A DNA stretch of 64,000 nt, taken from positions 55,531,279 through 55,595,278 of the forward strand of contig OY735207.1 of the NCBI GenBank assembly GCA_963457665.1, in the 5' to 3' direction. The notes beneath the pieces were generated by a model, which did not search any database, had not been told where the DNA came from, and worked only from the letters and a program-made list of their open reading frames with translations. Position 1 is the stretch's first letter. Each line of letters opens with the position of its first letter. The position numbers were made by a program, and so were the translations under genes. This DNA is from Thysanoteuthis rhombus (taxonomy: Eukaryota; Mollusca; Cephalopoda; Oegopsida; Thysanoteuthidae). Of the stretch, positions 35,308-46,310 are shown piece by piece.

Positions 35308-38300
35308 ATGGCTCTCTATTTAGCAAGTTTGAATGGTCGTGGTTGCCGGAATGAGTCGAGAAGAGCTAGACTCTGTCATCTCCTCCGGCACCTCGACGTG
35401 AGTATTTGTTGTTTACAGGAGACTCATTTTATTTCGAGCGACAATGAGAGTGTGCTGTCTCGAGATTTCCGTCTCTTTTCAGCATATTTTGATTACCGCT
35501 CCAGAGGTGTCTCTTGGCTAATAAGCCATTCTTTGAATGCGGTGTGTTCCCTTGTGTATGCAGACCCGGCGGGCAGATTGTGCGTCGTTGATGTTACCAT
35601 AAGAGGGGAGGCTTTTCGTTTGATTGGGGTTTATGCGCCCAACGGCCAGGGTGAGCGAATCAACTTCTTTCGGCAGATCGATCAGTTCGTAGTTCCGTCG
35701 AGACGGCTAGTGTTAGCGGGTGATTGGAATGCCGTCCTTGATCCCGATATAGACCGAGGGGTAAATAGGGGAACTAACAACGGTGACGTGATTCCGTTTC
35801 GGGATTTGATCAACAGGCTTGACCTGGTGGATAAATTCCGAAACGAACACCCCCGCCAAGTAGTATGGACTTGGACTAATAGTGGCGACCCGAGTTCGGT
35901 GCAACGTTCCAGTTACATCGATCGGGTCTTAGCTAGAAGAGTCGACCATAAGTTTTTGGAATGTCCAAGTTTCCATAGCGTCCCCTTTTCGGACCATAGA
36001 TTAGTAAGGGCCCGAATGAATTTAGGTATAGCTAAGCCCTTCAAGTCTGGTTACTGGAAATTCAACACATCCCTCGTGGATATGGAGGATTTTCGGGACC
36101 AGCTAACATCACTAATCCAGCGGGAACTGACGGGGGCTATCCTGGGTAATAAATTCTGGGGGAACCTCAAAAATAAAATTAGGTCTTTTGCTGCCGATTA
36201 CAGTAGGCGACTCAACCTAGTGAGACTAGCGGCACAAAAGGCACTAGAAGATCGGATCGAGAGGGCGGTGGAGGGAGGGGACTCTAGCCAGGTTAAGATA
36301 GCTAAGGCAGAGTTGGCCTCCTTGCATGCCAAGAAGGATCAAGCTCTAGTAGTTAGAGCTAGATTAAAAAGAATGTCCCCCGAGGCAACGAATATGGCCG
36401 ATGAGCTGAGGCTAGAAGAAATTAGGAGTGCGTCTAGTCGGTATATCTCCAGCGTCACATCGCCGGACGGACGTCTTGTGACCACAAACGAAGGTATCTG
36501 TGAGGTGTTTCGTGCCAATTTTCAGGAACTATTCACCAGGGAAGCTAGACTGAATTCGGCTCAGTTCGACGCCTATTTAGCTGACTTCCCTCGCCTTGAG
36601 GCGACTGAAGCAGCTGGGTGCGAGGGGCCCATAACAGAGGATGAAATCCGGGAAGCGTTAAAGAGCATCGAGAAGGAGAAGACACCGGGGATCGATGGTT
36701 TACCTTACGAAGTGTATTTGAGGCTGTCGCCCATTTTTGTTCACTTGCTGGCTTTGATCTTTAACCACTGGTTAAAGCAGGGGAGAATCCCCAGCCGCTT
36801 TACTAGAGGGGTAGTGAAATTGCTATGCAAGGACAAAGATGGAGGGGACGGGGTAGATAACTTCAGGCCCATAACTCTGCTCAATACAGAGTTAAAGATT
36901 TTGGCCAAGGTCCTCGCCAACCGACTGCAGACTGTGCTGGAGAGTCTGATTGGCCCCGAGCAGACTTGCTCTGTAAAGGGTCGGACTATCCAAGACAATC
37001 TGCACACGGTGCGCACGATCATTGAGAAAGTCGACAATGGAGCCGCGCTGATCAAGTTAGATCAGTCCAAAGCATTCGATAGGGTCGACCATCGTTTTCT
37101 CGAGTCCGTCTTATCCGCGTCTGGCTTCGGTGAGATCTTTCGCTCCTGGATTCGTCTCTTGTATGCATCCCCCAGCTCGGTGGTGGAAGTGAATGGAGTG
37201 AGGTCGAAAGCCTTTCAGTTGTCCAGATCAGTTCGTCAAGGTTGTCCACTTTCGCCGATGCTGTACATTCTTGCGCTGGAACCTTTCCTGCGCAAAGTAA
37301 AGGCGAATCCGGTCCTGCGCGGGCTAACCTTGCCTGGTGGTCACACGCCAGTCAAGTATACCGCCTACGTTGATGACATAACTTTGCTTGTAACGAGCAG
37401 TGCCGAGATCAGGGAAATCAGCGTAGAGATCCAAAGGTATGAGACGGTGACAGGGGCCAAAGCCAACTGCGGCAAGTCTGAGGGCTTGTTGCTGGACTCT
37501 TGGAGAGGGCGCTCTCTCCCTGGTCCCTTTGCCTGGACGGAAGGGCCGTGCAAGATACTCGGCGTCTGGTTCGGTCCCGACCTCCAGTTGGAGAAAAATT
37601 GGTCGGGTGTACTGGAAAAGGTAGAGAAAGCAGTTGATCTGTGGACTCGGAGGAAGCTCTCCTTCAAGGGTAGGGCCGAGGTGTGCGTCTCTCACATCTA
37701 CCCCCTTATCCTTTACCGACTTTCAGTGCTCCCTCTTCCGTGTACCGACCAACAAAAGTTGGAAGGTGCCATGTTTCGACTCCTATGGGGTCACAGGCAC
37801 CCCATGGTATCTCGCAAGATCTGTCAGCTCCAACCTGCGGAAGGCGGCCTAGGAATGCCGAACATCAAAGCTCGGCAACATAGCCTACGCTTGACTTTCT
37901 TAGGTCGGATGTGTACGCAAGAAGAGCAGAACGGCGAATTCTGGAAAGAAGACGCCAGGAAGGCTTTCCCAGCCTTAAGAAACGTGCATTCCGACGACGG
38001 GGGTGAGGCCCGCCGTAGACCCCGGGCGGAATGCTCTTTCTATCGAGAATGCCGACACGCTCTCCGAGTTTTTTCTCGGGTGAAGGTATGCCTCAACGAC
38101 ACCCAGTCGTTGTCGAGGAGGGCATTATATCGGGTAATAGTGAGGGGGTCCGTTCGAGACGAAATGATCGAGGGGCTCGGTTTAACGAAGGCGGAGAGTC
38201 GCTCAATCTGGCCTTGGACGCCCGGACTGAGGTGCCTCAATAACAACGAGGCGTCCCTCACCTGGCTAGTTATACGGAATGCTCTCTGGGTCGGCAAACG

Positions 38301-38757
38301 GCTTTTTGCAGCGGGTCTGGTAGTTTCACCAGAGTGCATGCGCTGTGGTGGAATGGAGGAGTCTATTGAGCACGCCTTCTTCCACTGCAGCGTGGTGCAA
38401 CCGCTGTGCAAGCTGGTTGAAGGCCACATGGTTCGCATCGTCGGGGCACGGTTTTTTGCCTTGGATGCCAGTGTTGTCTGCAGCAATGTGTTCCCATCGT
38501 TGGAGAAGGACGCACATATAGTGCTAATGTGCTTACTTGGCGTGATGCGAATGGTGATTTGGACGACGCGTCAGAAGGGGTTCCACGAAGGAGAGCGTTT
38601 CACTCCCGAACAACTGATTGCGTTCTTTGGGCACCAGCTCAAAGTCAAAATCAGGGTCGAGAGGGGGAGGCTCCCTTGGTCGGAATTCAACGGAAGGTGG
38701 GTGAGAGTTGCCCGACTGTGTCGAGTGAAAGGTGCTGAATTAGAGTGGTTTTTTTGA
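35308..38757 (+). CDS. LINE ORF2, unit 5: endonuclease-reverse transcriptase (1149 aa)
   Basis: Intact. One private change, R24H (RLCHLLRHL), lies between the first two endonuclease motifs. It has D511 and I454 as in the consensus, and Q933 as in units 1 and 8. All catalytic motifs are present. Confidence 0.95.
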   Translation: MALYLASLNGRGCRNESRRARLCHLLRHLDVSICCLQETHFISSDNESVLSRDFRLFSAYFDYRSRGVSWLISHSLNAVCSLVYADPAGRLCVVDVTIRGEAFRLIGVYAPNGQGERINFFRQIDQFVVPSRRLVLAGDWNAVLDPDIDRGVNRGTNNGDVIPFRDLINRLDLVDKFRNEHPRQVVWTWTNSGDPSSVQRSSYIDRVLARRVDHKFLECPSFHSVPFSDHRLVRARMNLGIAKPFKSGYWKFNTSLVDMEDFRDQLTSLIQRELTGAILGNKFWGNLKNKIRSFAADYSRRLNLVRLAAQKALEDRIERAVEGGDSSQVKIAKAELASLHAKKDQALVVRARLKRMSPEATNMADELRLEEIRSASSRYISSVTSPDGRLVTTNEGICEVFRANFQELFTREARLNSAQFDAYLADFPRLEATEAAGCEGPITEDEIREALKSIEKEKTPGIDGLPYEVYLRLSPIFVHLLALIFNHWLKQGRIPSRFTRGVVKLLCKDKDGGDGVDNFRPITLLNTELKILAKVLANRLQTVLESLIGPEQTCSVKGRTIQDNLHTVRTIIEKVDNGAALIKLDQSKAFDRVDHRFLESVLSASGFGEIFRSWIRLLYASPSSVVEVNGVRSKAFQLSRSVRQGCPLSPMLYILALEPFLRKVKANPVLRGLTLPGGHTPVKYTAYVDDITLLVTSSAEIREISVEIQRYETVTGAKANCGKSEGLLLDSWRGRSLPGPFAWTEGPCKILGVWFGPDLQLEKNWSGVLEKVEKAVDLWTRRKLSFKGRAEVCVSHIYPLILYRLSVLPLPCTDQQKLEGAMFRLLWGHRHPMVSRKICQLQPAEGGLGMPNIKARQHSLRLTFLGRMCTQEEQNGEFWKEDARKAFPALRNVHSDDGGEARRRPRAECSFYRECRHALRVFSRVKVCLNDTQSLSRRALYRVIVRGSVRDEMIEGLGLTKAESRSIWPWTPGLRCLNNNEASLTWLVIRNALWVGKRLFAAGLVVSPECMRCGGMEESIEHAFFHCSVVQPLCKLVEGHMVRIVGARFFALDASVVCSNVFPSLEKDAHIVLMCLLGVMRMVIWTTRQKGFHEGERFTPEQLIAFFGHQLKVKIRVERGRLPWSEFNGRWVRVARLCRVKGAELEWFF

Positions 38758-38979
38758 AATCTATTGGTTAATTAAGGATTTTGCAGTCCTGACACGAACG
38801 TGCTAACCCAGCCCAGGTTAGGATAGATTAGATTTTCCTTTTCTGTTAGCCAACAGTTTCTTAGCTAGGGAGAGAATGATCATCAGCCCCCCTTTTTTTT
38901 TCTGTCCTCCACTTTTTTCGATTCCCATCCCCTCCCCCTCTAGATGACAGAAGGTAAAGTTTTCCAGAGGATGTTTGAG

Positions 38980-39011
<32 letters not shown>

Positions 39012-39429
39012 CTGTCTCGACATCCATCTTTTCGTCTGGTTAACTTGCTGTTCTGCCATGTTAGGTCTTTTGTGGGGGGTCACATACTAATTTCGTTTTC
39101 GTTTTTTTTTCTGTAAATATATATCAGTCATTGGGGTTCATTTTATTTGTAAATATTCATCATAATTTTATTCCCCCCCCACACACAAAAATTGTAAATA
39201 GGGGTTTAGAGTAGTTTTTACATCATAGAGAGAATCTGACTTTATGGTAAATGCAGTATGAGAGAGACCAGGAAAAATGTGTTGTTTTGGTAAATGGATG
39301 TATATAGTGTGATTGGGTCAGTGCATGAGACTAGCTAAGATAAGATTAGGAATAGAGTTGACCAGTCCTTATACCCCACTCCCCCCTTCGACTTCATGTC
39401 ATATTTCTCTCTTTCAGAGAATAAATAAT
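38758..39429 (+). promoter_or_regulatory. Unit 5 3' UTR with T29 tract and terminal hairpin
   Basis: T run 38983-39011 (29 T). Terminal hairpin 39405-39421, then TAAATAAT. Confidence 0.7.
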
Positions 39430-39643
39430 CACAGATCGCTCGACGGGATTATTGTTACATTTTTTGGCAAAAAAAAGACAAGTTTCCTGCGACCACACCG
39501 AACAAGATAACGGACTAGTAGGACCCCCTTGAAACTCTAGTTCGAAAAGATAAGCCCTTGTTGTTTTTTCGATTTGACTCGATTTTTTTTTGTTCCGATT
39601 TTTTTGTTGTTTGTCTTGATTTTGTATTTTTTTCTTTCCCTTC
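39430..39643 (+). promoter_or_regulatory. Unit 6 5' leader
   Basis: 214 nt. By eye indistinguishable from the leader of unit 5. Confidence 0.5.
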
Positions 39644-41953
39644 ATGGCCGACGAGGCCAGGAGGGCCTTGTTTGCTTCCCCCGATAAGGGGGAGGGCGGG
39701 GGCACATCCACACCCCCTAAAATAGGGAAAAAAAACAAAAAAAAACAAGAAAAAATGTCTACAACACAGACAAACAGTACAAATGAAAAGAATTCAGACA
39801 TGAAAAAATCCCCCGTCCATGAAGGGAGGGGGGAAAATACAGACTCGCCGATTCCGGCGGGACAACAACAGCAACAAGAAAAGACAAGTGGGGACTCTCC
39901 TAACGTTTGGTCATCCCCTCCCGTAATAAATACAGTCAATGTGGCGGAATTCGTCAAGCGTTGCCAGACATACAGTCACCTTGTAAAAGAGGACGGCTTA
40001 CTGGTGGACTTGGTCGAATTGAAAGACATTGAAAAGAAAATGGTGTCCGTCTTTTTGGTCGACAAGAAGTCAAACCGAATTGTCCGATCAAACAAAGACA
40101 TAGTGTTGAAAGCACTGGCTAGCTTAGGAATCAAAGCCAAACAAGTTGTTAAAGGCGATGGCTTTGCGATGTGGGACGTACTATTGCCCACTGAACAGGA
40201 CTGTTCAGATCTCCTGCGCCGAGAGCTCCAAACGAAGGAGCATTACATTCGTGTTGAGTATCTCGGCCGGAGAAGGACCCGGGTAATAGCACATGAGGTG
40301 CCCAGCTTCGTACTCGGGGAACATATCGGGGCTTTTCTCCTGAAATACGGAGAAATTGTCTCGGTTGACTCCGAGGCGATGCGTGGGGAGTGGCGTTTTG
40401 ATCTTATGATCGACAGGAAGGCGTTCCTGGCCATTCCCAACTATTTGGACATAGGTGGTCGGAGGCGGCTGCCTCTTATCGTAAAAGGTAGGAGGCCAGT
40501 CTGCTGGATATGCGGGGAGGCCGGTCACCTCGCCGCTATCTGCAAAAAGAAACCGTCCAGCCTGACGCAAGACCCTTCCCACTCAGTTTCTGTGACCGCC
40601 CAAAAGGAGGCTCCCGTAGTCTCGCCTACTGCCATGACTGGAGGAATCCAGTCAGATGCCGGGAGAGGTAAAAGTCTCCCCTCACCTAAACCGTCGACTC
40701 CGTCACCAAAGGTGGTGGCACAAAAAGAGAAGACGGAGGGGGAGTGGCAGGTAGTAGGTCGTAGTGGGAAGAAGGCCCAAATAGAAGCACCCCTGTTGCC
40801 ACATATCCTAAAGCGAACCGACACCGACAGTCCCCAAGGAGAGACCCCGCAGTCTTATGCGGAACGGGCTAGAGTAGGGGGTTATGCTAGTCCGAGTCGT
40901 GAAAAAAAAGAAATGGCGGCGGCGTTGCTCATAAAACTTAAGTCCAGGCAGCCAGCAGAGAGGGTTACCCCTCCACCCTCTCCCCGAACAATACACAGTC
41001 CTTCGGTAAAAAAATCACCCCCCAAAAAAACAGAATTGACAGTTTTAAAAAAATCACCCCCCAAAGAAACACAATTGACAGTTTTAAAAAAATCTTCCCC
41101 CCAAAAAACTGAAACAACAATTTTGAAAAAATCCCCCCCCAAAAAAACAGAACTGACAACATCTCCCAGACACACACCGAGACACACACCCAAGAAAAAT
41201 CAGACAGTGCCAGAACCTACACCTTCTCCAACTCCTCCATTGCCGCCCACTCTACTGTTATTTTCACAACCTCCCCCGCCACCGCCGCCGCCGCCGCCGC
41301 CATCACCGCCGCCGTCGTCGTCCCCCCCATCAACACCATCAACAACAATATCAACAACAACAACACCTACACAAACACCAACACAATCGGCCTCACAAAA
41401 GAGGCCGAGAAGCCCAGCCGGGGGAGACGCCGGCGAGCCGACCAAAAAGGAGAAAAAAGTGAGACACAAGAGAGGGGTCCACATCTGCCGTGTCGACCCG
41501 GACATTATAGAAAAATCGAAGCTTCAGCAGCAAGCCCTAAGGAATTTAAAAGTCCTCCACAGTTTCCGGTTCGTCGAGCCCGGAAGACGCGACGTGGAGG
41601 ACCCCACCTTGTTCCCAGGGCTTAAAAAGCTGCTGACGGTAGTCCGGGTCGGAGACACCTCGCGGCAGGTGTGGGATATGCTCCGGGAGGCCAATGGGGC
41701 CTTCCAAATGACCACACCACTGGCTGTCTGGCATCATCCGGACTTGCAGAAACTAAAGAACTTTTGTTCGGGGAGGGTCCCCGTCTTTATGCACCCCTCC
41801 CTTTATAGGGCAGCAAAATTAACATTCCCTAGGCACGTCGGCGGCGTGTCCCTGGATGGCACCATCAGAACTGAGATGGGCACTGATCCTATGGGACCCG
41901 CTGTCGGTGTGCTATCACCGGCAATGTTCGCGTCAGGAGGGCAACGCCAATAG
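39644..41953 (+). CDS. LINE ORF1 protein, unit 6 (769 aa, type B)
   Basis: Identical to unit 5 by eye up to the end of the four Lys-Ser-Pro repeats. It then reads TVPEPTPSP and PSTTISTTTTP, where the extra Thr accounts for the one-residue length difference. CCHC knuckle and C-terminal domain intact. Confidence 0.92.
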   Translation: MADEARRALFASPDKGEGGGTSTPPKIGKKNKKKQEKMSTTQTNSTNEKNSDMKKSPVHEGRGENTDSPIPAGQQQQQEKTSGDSPNVWSSPPVINTVNVAEFVKRCQTYSHLVKEDGLLVDLVELKDIEKKMVSVFLVDKKSNRIVRSNKDIVLKALASLGIKAKQVVKGDGFAMWDVLLPTEQDCSDLLRRELQTKEHYIRVEYLGRRRTRVIAHEVPSFVLGEHIGAFLLKYGEIVSVDSEAMRGEWRFDLMIDRKAFLAIPNYLDIGGRRRLPLIVKGRRPVCWICGEAGHLAAICKKKPSSLTQDPSHSVSVTAQKEAPVVSPTAMTGGIQSDAGRGKSLPSPKPSTPSPKVVAQKEKTEGEWQVVGRSGKKAQIEAPLLPHILKRTDTDSPQGETPQSYAERARVGGYASPSREKKEMAAALLIKLKSRQPAERVTPPPSPRTIHSPSVKKSPPKKTELTVLKKSPPKETQLTVLKKSSPQKTETTILKKSPPKKTELTTSPRHTPRHTPKKNQTVPEPTPSPTPPLPPTLLLFSQPPPPPPPPPPPSPPPSSSPPSTPSTTISTTTTPTQTPTQSASQKRPRSPAGGDAGEPTKKEKKVRHKRGVHICRVDPDIIEKSKLQQQALRNLKVLHSFRFVEPGRRDVEDPTLFPGLKKLLTVVRVGDTSRQVWDMLREANGAFQMTTPLAVWHHPDLQKLKNFCSGRVPVFMHPSLYRAAKLTFPRHVGGVSLDGTIRTEMGTDPMGPAVGVLSPAMFASGGQRQ

Positions 41954-41962
41954 ATTAACAAG

Positions 41963-44900
41963 ATGGCTCTCTATTTAGCAAGTTTGAATGGTCGTGGTTG
42001 CCGGAATGAGTCGAGAAGAGCTAGACTCTGTCGTCTCCTCCGGCACCTCGACGTGAGTATTTGTTGTTTACAGGAGACTCATTTTATTTCGAGCGACAAT
42101 GAGAGTGTGCTGTCTCGAGATTTCCGTCTCTTTTCAGCATATTTTGATTACCGCTCCAGAGGTGTCTCTTGGCTAATAAGCCATTCTTTGAATGCGGTGT
42201 GTTCCCTTGTGTATGCAGACCCGGCGGGCAGATTGTGCGTCGTTGATGTTACCATAAGAGGGGAGGCTTTTCGTTTGATTGGGGTTTATGCGCCCAACGG
42301 CCAGGGTGAGCGAATCAACTTCTTTCGGCAGATCGATCAGTTCGTAGTTCCGTCGAGACGGCTAGTGTTAGCGGGTGATTGGAATGCCGTCCTTGATCCC
42401 GATATAGACCGAGGGGTAAATAGGGGAACTAACAACGGTGACGTGATTCCGTTTCGGGATTTGATCAACAGGCTTGACCTGGTGGATAAATTCCGAAACG
42501 AACACCCCCGCCAAGTAGTATGGACTTGGACTAATAGTGGCGACCCGAGTTCGGTGCAACGTTCCAGTTACATCGATCGGGTCTTAGCTAGAAGAGTCGA
42601 CCATAAGTTTTTGGAATGTCCAAGTTTCCATAGCGTCCCCTTTTCGGACCATAGATTAGTAAGGGCCCGAATGAATTTAGGTATAGCTAAGCCCTTCAAG
42701 TCTGGTTACTGGAAATTCAACACATCCCTCGTGGATATGGAGGATTTTCGGGACCAGCTAACATCACTAATCCAGCGGGAACTGACGGGGGCTATCCTGG
42801 GTAATAAATTCTGGGGGAACCTCAAAAACAAAATTAGGTCTTTTGCTGCCGATTACAGTAGGCGACTCAACCTAGTGAGACTAGCGGCACAAAAGGCACT
42901 AGAAGATCGGATCGAGCGGGCGGTGGAGGGAGGGGACTCTAGCCAGGTTAAGATAGCTAAGGCAGAGTTGGCCTCCTTGCATGCCAAGAAGGATCAAGCT
43001 CTAGTAGTTAGAGCTAGATTAAAAAGAATGTCCCCCGAGGCAACGAATATGGCCGATGAGCTGAGGCTAGAAGAAATTAGGAGTGCGTCTAGTCGGTATA
43101 TCTCCAGCGTCACATCGCCGGACGGACGTCTTGTGACCACAAACGAAGGTATCTGTGAGGTGTTTCGTGCCAATTTTCAGGAACTATTCACCAGGGAAGC
43201 TAGACTGAATTCGGCTCAGTTCGACACCTATTTAGCTGACTTCCCTCGCCTTGAGGCGACTGAAGCAGCTGGGTGCGAGGGGCCCATAACAGAGGATGAA
43301 ATCCGGGAAGCGTTAAAGAGCACCGAGAAGGAGAAGACACCGGGGATCGATGGTTTACCTTACGAAGTGTATTTGAGGCTGTCGCCCATTTTTGTTCACT
43401 TGCTGGCTTTGATCTTTAACCACTGGTTAAAGCAGGGGAGAATCCCCAGCCGCTTTACCAGAGGGGTAGTGAAATTGCTATGCAAGGACAAAAATGGAGG
43501 GGACGGGGTAGATAACTTCAGGCCCATAACTCTGCTCAATACAGAGTTAAAGATTTTGGCCAAGGTCCTCGCCAACCGACTGCAGACTGTGCTGGAGAGT
43601 CTGATTGGCCCCGAACAGACTTGCTCTGTAAAGGGTCGGACTATCCAAGACAATCTGCACACGGTGCGCACGATCATTGAGAAAGTCGACAATGGAGCCG
43701 CGCTGATCAAGTTAGATCAGTCCAAAGCATTCGATAGGGTCGACCATCGTTTTCTCGAGTCCGTCTTATCCGCGTCTGGCTTCGGTGAGATCTTTCGCTC
43801 CTGGATTCGTCTCTTGTATGCATCCCCCAGCTCGGTGGTGGAAGTGAATGGAGTGAGGTCGAAAGCCTTTCAGTTGTCCAGATCAGTTCGTCAAGGTTGT
43901 CCACTTTCGCCGATGCTGTACATTCTTGCGCTGGAACCTTTCCTGCGCAAAGTAAAGGCGAATCCGGTCCTGCGCGGGCTAACCTTGCCTGGTGGTCACA
44001 CGCCAGTCAAGTATACCGCCTACGTTGATGACATAACTTTGCTTGTAACGAGCAGTGCCGAGATCAGGGAAATCAGCGTAGAGATCCAAAGGTATGAGAC
44101 GGTGACAGGGGCCAAAGCCAACTGCGGCAAGTCTGAGGGCTTGTTGCTGGACTCGTGGAGAGGGCGCTCTCTCCCTGGTCCCTTTGCCTGGACGGAAGGG
44201 CCGTGCAAGATACTCGGCGTCTGGTTCGGTCCCGACCTCCAGTTGGAGAAAAATTGGTCGGGTGTACTGGAAAAGGTAGAGAAAGCAGTTGATCTGTGGA
44301 CTCGGAGGAAGCTCTCCTTCAAGGGTAGGGCCGAGGTGTGCGTCTCTCACATCTACCCCCTTATCCTTTACCGACTTTCAGTGCTCCCTCTTCCGTGTAC
44401 CGACCAACAAAAGTTGGAAGGTGCCATGTTTCGACTCCTATGGGGTCACAGGCACCCCATGGTATCTCGCAAGATCTGTCAGCTCCAACCTGCGGAAGGC
44501 GGCCTAGGAATGCCGAACATCAAAGCTCGGCAACATAGTCTACGCTTGACTTTCTTAGGTCGGATGTGTACGCAAGAAGAGCAGAACGGCGAATTCTGGA
44601 AAGAAGACGCCAGGAAGGCTTTCCCAGCCTTAAGAAACGTGCATTCCGACGACGGGGGTGAGGCCCGCCGTAGACCCCGGGCGGAATGCTCTTTCTATCG
44701 AGAATGCCGACACGCTCTCCGAGTTTTTTCTCGGGTGAAGGTATGCCTCAACGACACCCGGTCGTTGTCGAGGAGGGCATTATATCGGGTAATAGTGAGG
44801 GGGTCCGTTCGAGACGAAATGATCGAGGGGCTCGGTTTAACGAAGGCGGAGAGTCGCTCAATCTGGCCTTGGACGCCCGGACTGAGGTGCCTCAATAACA

Positions 44901-45412
44901 ACGAGGCGTCCCTCACCTGGCTAGTCATACGGAATGCTCTCTGGGTCGGCAAACGGCTTTTTGCAGCAGGTCTGGTAGTTTCACCAGAGTGCATGCGCTG
45001 TGGTGGAATGGAGGAGTCTATTGAGCACGCCTTCTTCCACTGCAGCGTGGTGCAACCGCTGTGCAAGCTGGTTGAAGGCCACATGGTTCGCATCGTCGGG
45101 GCACGGTTTTTTGCCTTGGATGCCAGTGTTGTCTGCAGCAATGTGTTCCCATCGTTGGAGAAGGACGCACATATAGTGCTAATGTGCTTACTTGGCGTGA
45201 TGCGAATGGTGATTTGGACGACGCGTCAGAAGGGGTTCCACGAAGGAGAGCGTTTCACTCCCGAACAACTGATTGCGTTTTTTGGGCACCAGCTCAAAGT
45301 CAAAATCAGGGTCGAGAGGGGGAGGCTCCCTTGGTCGGAATTCAACGGAAGGTGGGTGAGAGTTGCCCGACTGTGTCGAGTGAAAGGTGCTGAATTAGAG
45401 TGGTTTTTTTGA
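41963..45412 (+). CDS. LINE ORF2, unit 6: endonuclease-reverse transcriptase (1149 aa)
   Basis: Intact. Shares I454T and D511N with unit 3 and has one private change, A422T (FDTYLADF), before the RT. Shares the synonymous GAGCGGGCG codon change near 42915 with unit 7. Catalytic residues present. Confidence 0.95.
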   Translation: MALYLASLNGRGCRNESRRARLCRLLRHLDVSICCLQETHFISSDNESVLSRDFRLFSAYFDYRSRGVSWLISHSLNAVCSLVYADPAGRLCVVDVTIRGEAFRLIGVYAPNGQGERINFFRQIDQFVVPSRRLVLAGDWNAVLDPDIDRGVNRGTNNGDVIPFRDLINRLDLVDKFRNEHPRQVVWTWTNSGDPSSVQRSSYIDRVLARRVDHKFLECPSFHSVPFSDHRLVRARMNLGIAKPFKSGYWKFNTSLVDMEDFRDQLTSLIQRELTGAILGNKFWGNLKNKIRSFAADYSRRLNLVRLAAQKALEDRIERAVEGGDSSQVKIAKAELASLHAKKDQALVVRARLKRMSPEATNMADELRLEEIRSASSRYISSVTSPDGRLVTTNEGICEVFRANFQELFTREARLNSAQFDTYLADFPRLEATEAAGCEGPITEDEIREALKSTEKEKTPGIDGLPYEVYLRLSPIFVHLLALIFNHWLKQGRIPSRFTRGVVKLLCKDKNGGDGVDNFRPITLLNTELKILAKVLANRLQTVLESLIGPEQTCSVKGRTIQDNLHTVRTIIEKVDNGAALIKLDQSKAFDRVDHRFLESVLSASGFGEIFRSWIRLLYASPSSVVEVNGVRSKAFQLSRSVRQGCPLSPMLYILALEPFLRKVKANPVLRGLTLPGGHTPVKYTAYVDDITLLVTSSAEIREISVEIQRYETVTGAKANCGKSEGLLLDSWRGRSLPGPFAWTEGPCKILGVWFGPDLQLEKNWSGVLEKVEKAVDLWTRRKLSFKGRAEVCVSHIYPLILYRLSVLPLPCTDQQKLEGAMFRLLWGHRHPMVSRKICQLQPAEGGLGMPNIKARQHSLRLTFLGRMCTQEEQNGEFWKEDARKAFPALRNVHSDDGGEARRRPRAECSFYRECRHALRVFSRVKVCLNDTRSLSRRALYRVIVRGSVRDEMIEGLGLTKAESRSIWPWTPGLRCLNNNEASLTWLVIRNALWVGKRLFAAGLVVSPECMRCGGMEESIEHAFFHCSVVQPLCKLVEGHMVRIVGARFFALDASVVCSNVFPSLEKDAHIVLMCLLGVMRMVIWTTRQKGFHEGERFTPEQLIAFFGHQLKVKIRVERGRLPWSEFNGRWVRVARLCRVKGAELEWFF

Positions 45413-46071
45413 AATCTATTGGTTAATTAAGGATTTTGCAGTCCTGACACGAACGTGCTAACCCAGCCCAGGTTAGGATAGATTAGATTTTCCTTTTCTG
45501 TTAGCCAACAGTTTCTTAGCTAGGGAGAGAATGATCATCAGCCCCCCTTTTTTTTTTTCTGTCCTCCACTTTTTTCGATTCCCATCCCCTCCCCCTCTAG
45601 ATGACAGAAGGTAAAGTTTTCCAGAGGATGTTTGAGAGATTTTTTTTTTTTCTGTCTCGACATCCATCTTTTCGTCTGGTTAACTTACTGTTCTGCCATG
45701 TTAGGTCTTTTGTGGGGGGTCACATACTAATTTCGTTTTCGTTTTTTTTTTCTGTAAATATATATCAGTCATTGGGGTTCATTTTTATTTGTAAATATTC
45801 ATCATAATTTTAATCCCCCCCCACACACAAAAATTGTAAATAGGGGTTTAGAGTAGTTTTTACATCATAGAGAGAATCTGACTTTATGGTAAATGCAGTA
45901 TGAAAGAGACCAGGAAAAATGTGTTGTTTTGGTGAATGGATGTATATAGTGTGATTGGGTCAGTGCATGAGACTAGCTAAGATAAGATTAGGAATAGAGT
46001 TGACCAGTCCTTATACCCCATTCCCCCCTTCGACTTCATGTCATATTTCTCTCTTTCAGAGAATAAATAAT
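45413..46071 (+). promoter_or_regulatory. Unit 6 3' UTR with T12 tract and terminal hairpin
   Basis: The T run is only 12 nt (45640-45651), against up to 52 elsewhere. Terminal hairpin 46047-46063, then TAAATAAT. GGTGAATGG near 45930 is shared with unit 8; units 2-5 and 7 read GGTAAATGG. Confidence 0.7.
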
Positions 46072-46310
46072 CACAGATCGCTCGACGAGATTGTTGTGAC
46101 TTTTTTTGGCAAAAAAAAAAAAAAAGACAAGTTTCCTGCGACCACACCGAACAAAATAACGGACTAGTAGGACCCCCTTGAAACTCTAGTTCGAAAAGAT
46201 AAGCCCTTGGTTTTTTTTGACTCGATTTGACTCAAATTGACTCGATTTTTTTTTTTTTATTATTTCGATTTTGTTGTTTGTCTCGATTTTGTATTTTTTT
46301 CTTTCCCTTC
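46072..46310 (+). promoter_or_regulatory. Unit 7 5' leader
   Basis: 239 nt, second leader class: three GACTC words and TATTATTTCG. The A run is about twice as long as in units 4-6. Confidence 0.5.

Larger units (their letters stand above)
32778..39429 (+). mobile_element. LINE unit 5 (complete, type B)
   Basis: 6652 bp. Its leader and ORF1 N-terminal half are virtually identical to those of unit 6. The ORF2 shares Q933 with unit 8, and ORF1 shares TKPELTSSP with unit 3, so it is a mosaic on a fine scale. Confidence 0.95.
39430..46071 (+). mobile_element. LINE unit 6 (complete, type B)
   Basis: 6642 bp. The 5' part is like unit 5, the end of ORF1 partly like unit 7 (TVPEPTPSP), and ORF2 like unit 3. 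It has the shortest T tract of the array. Confidence 0.95.
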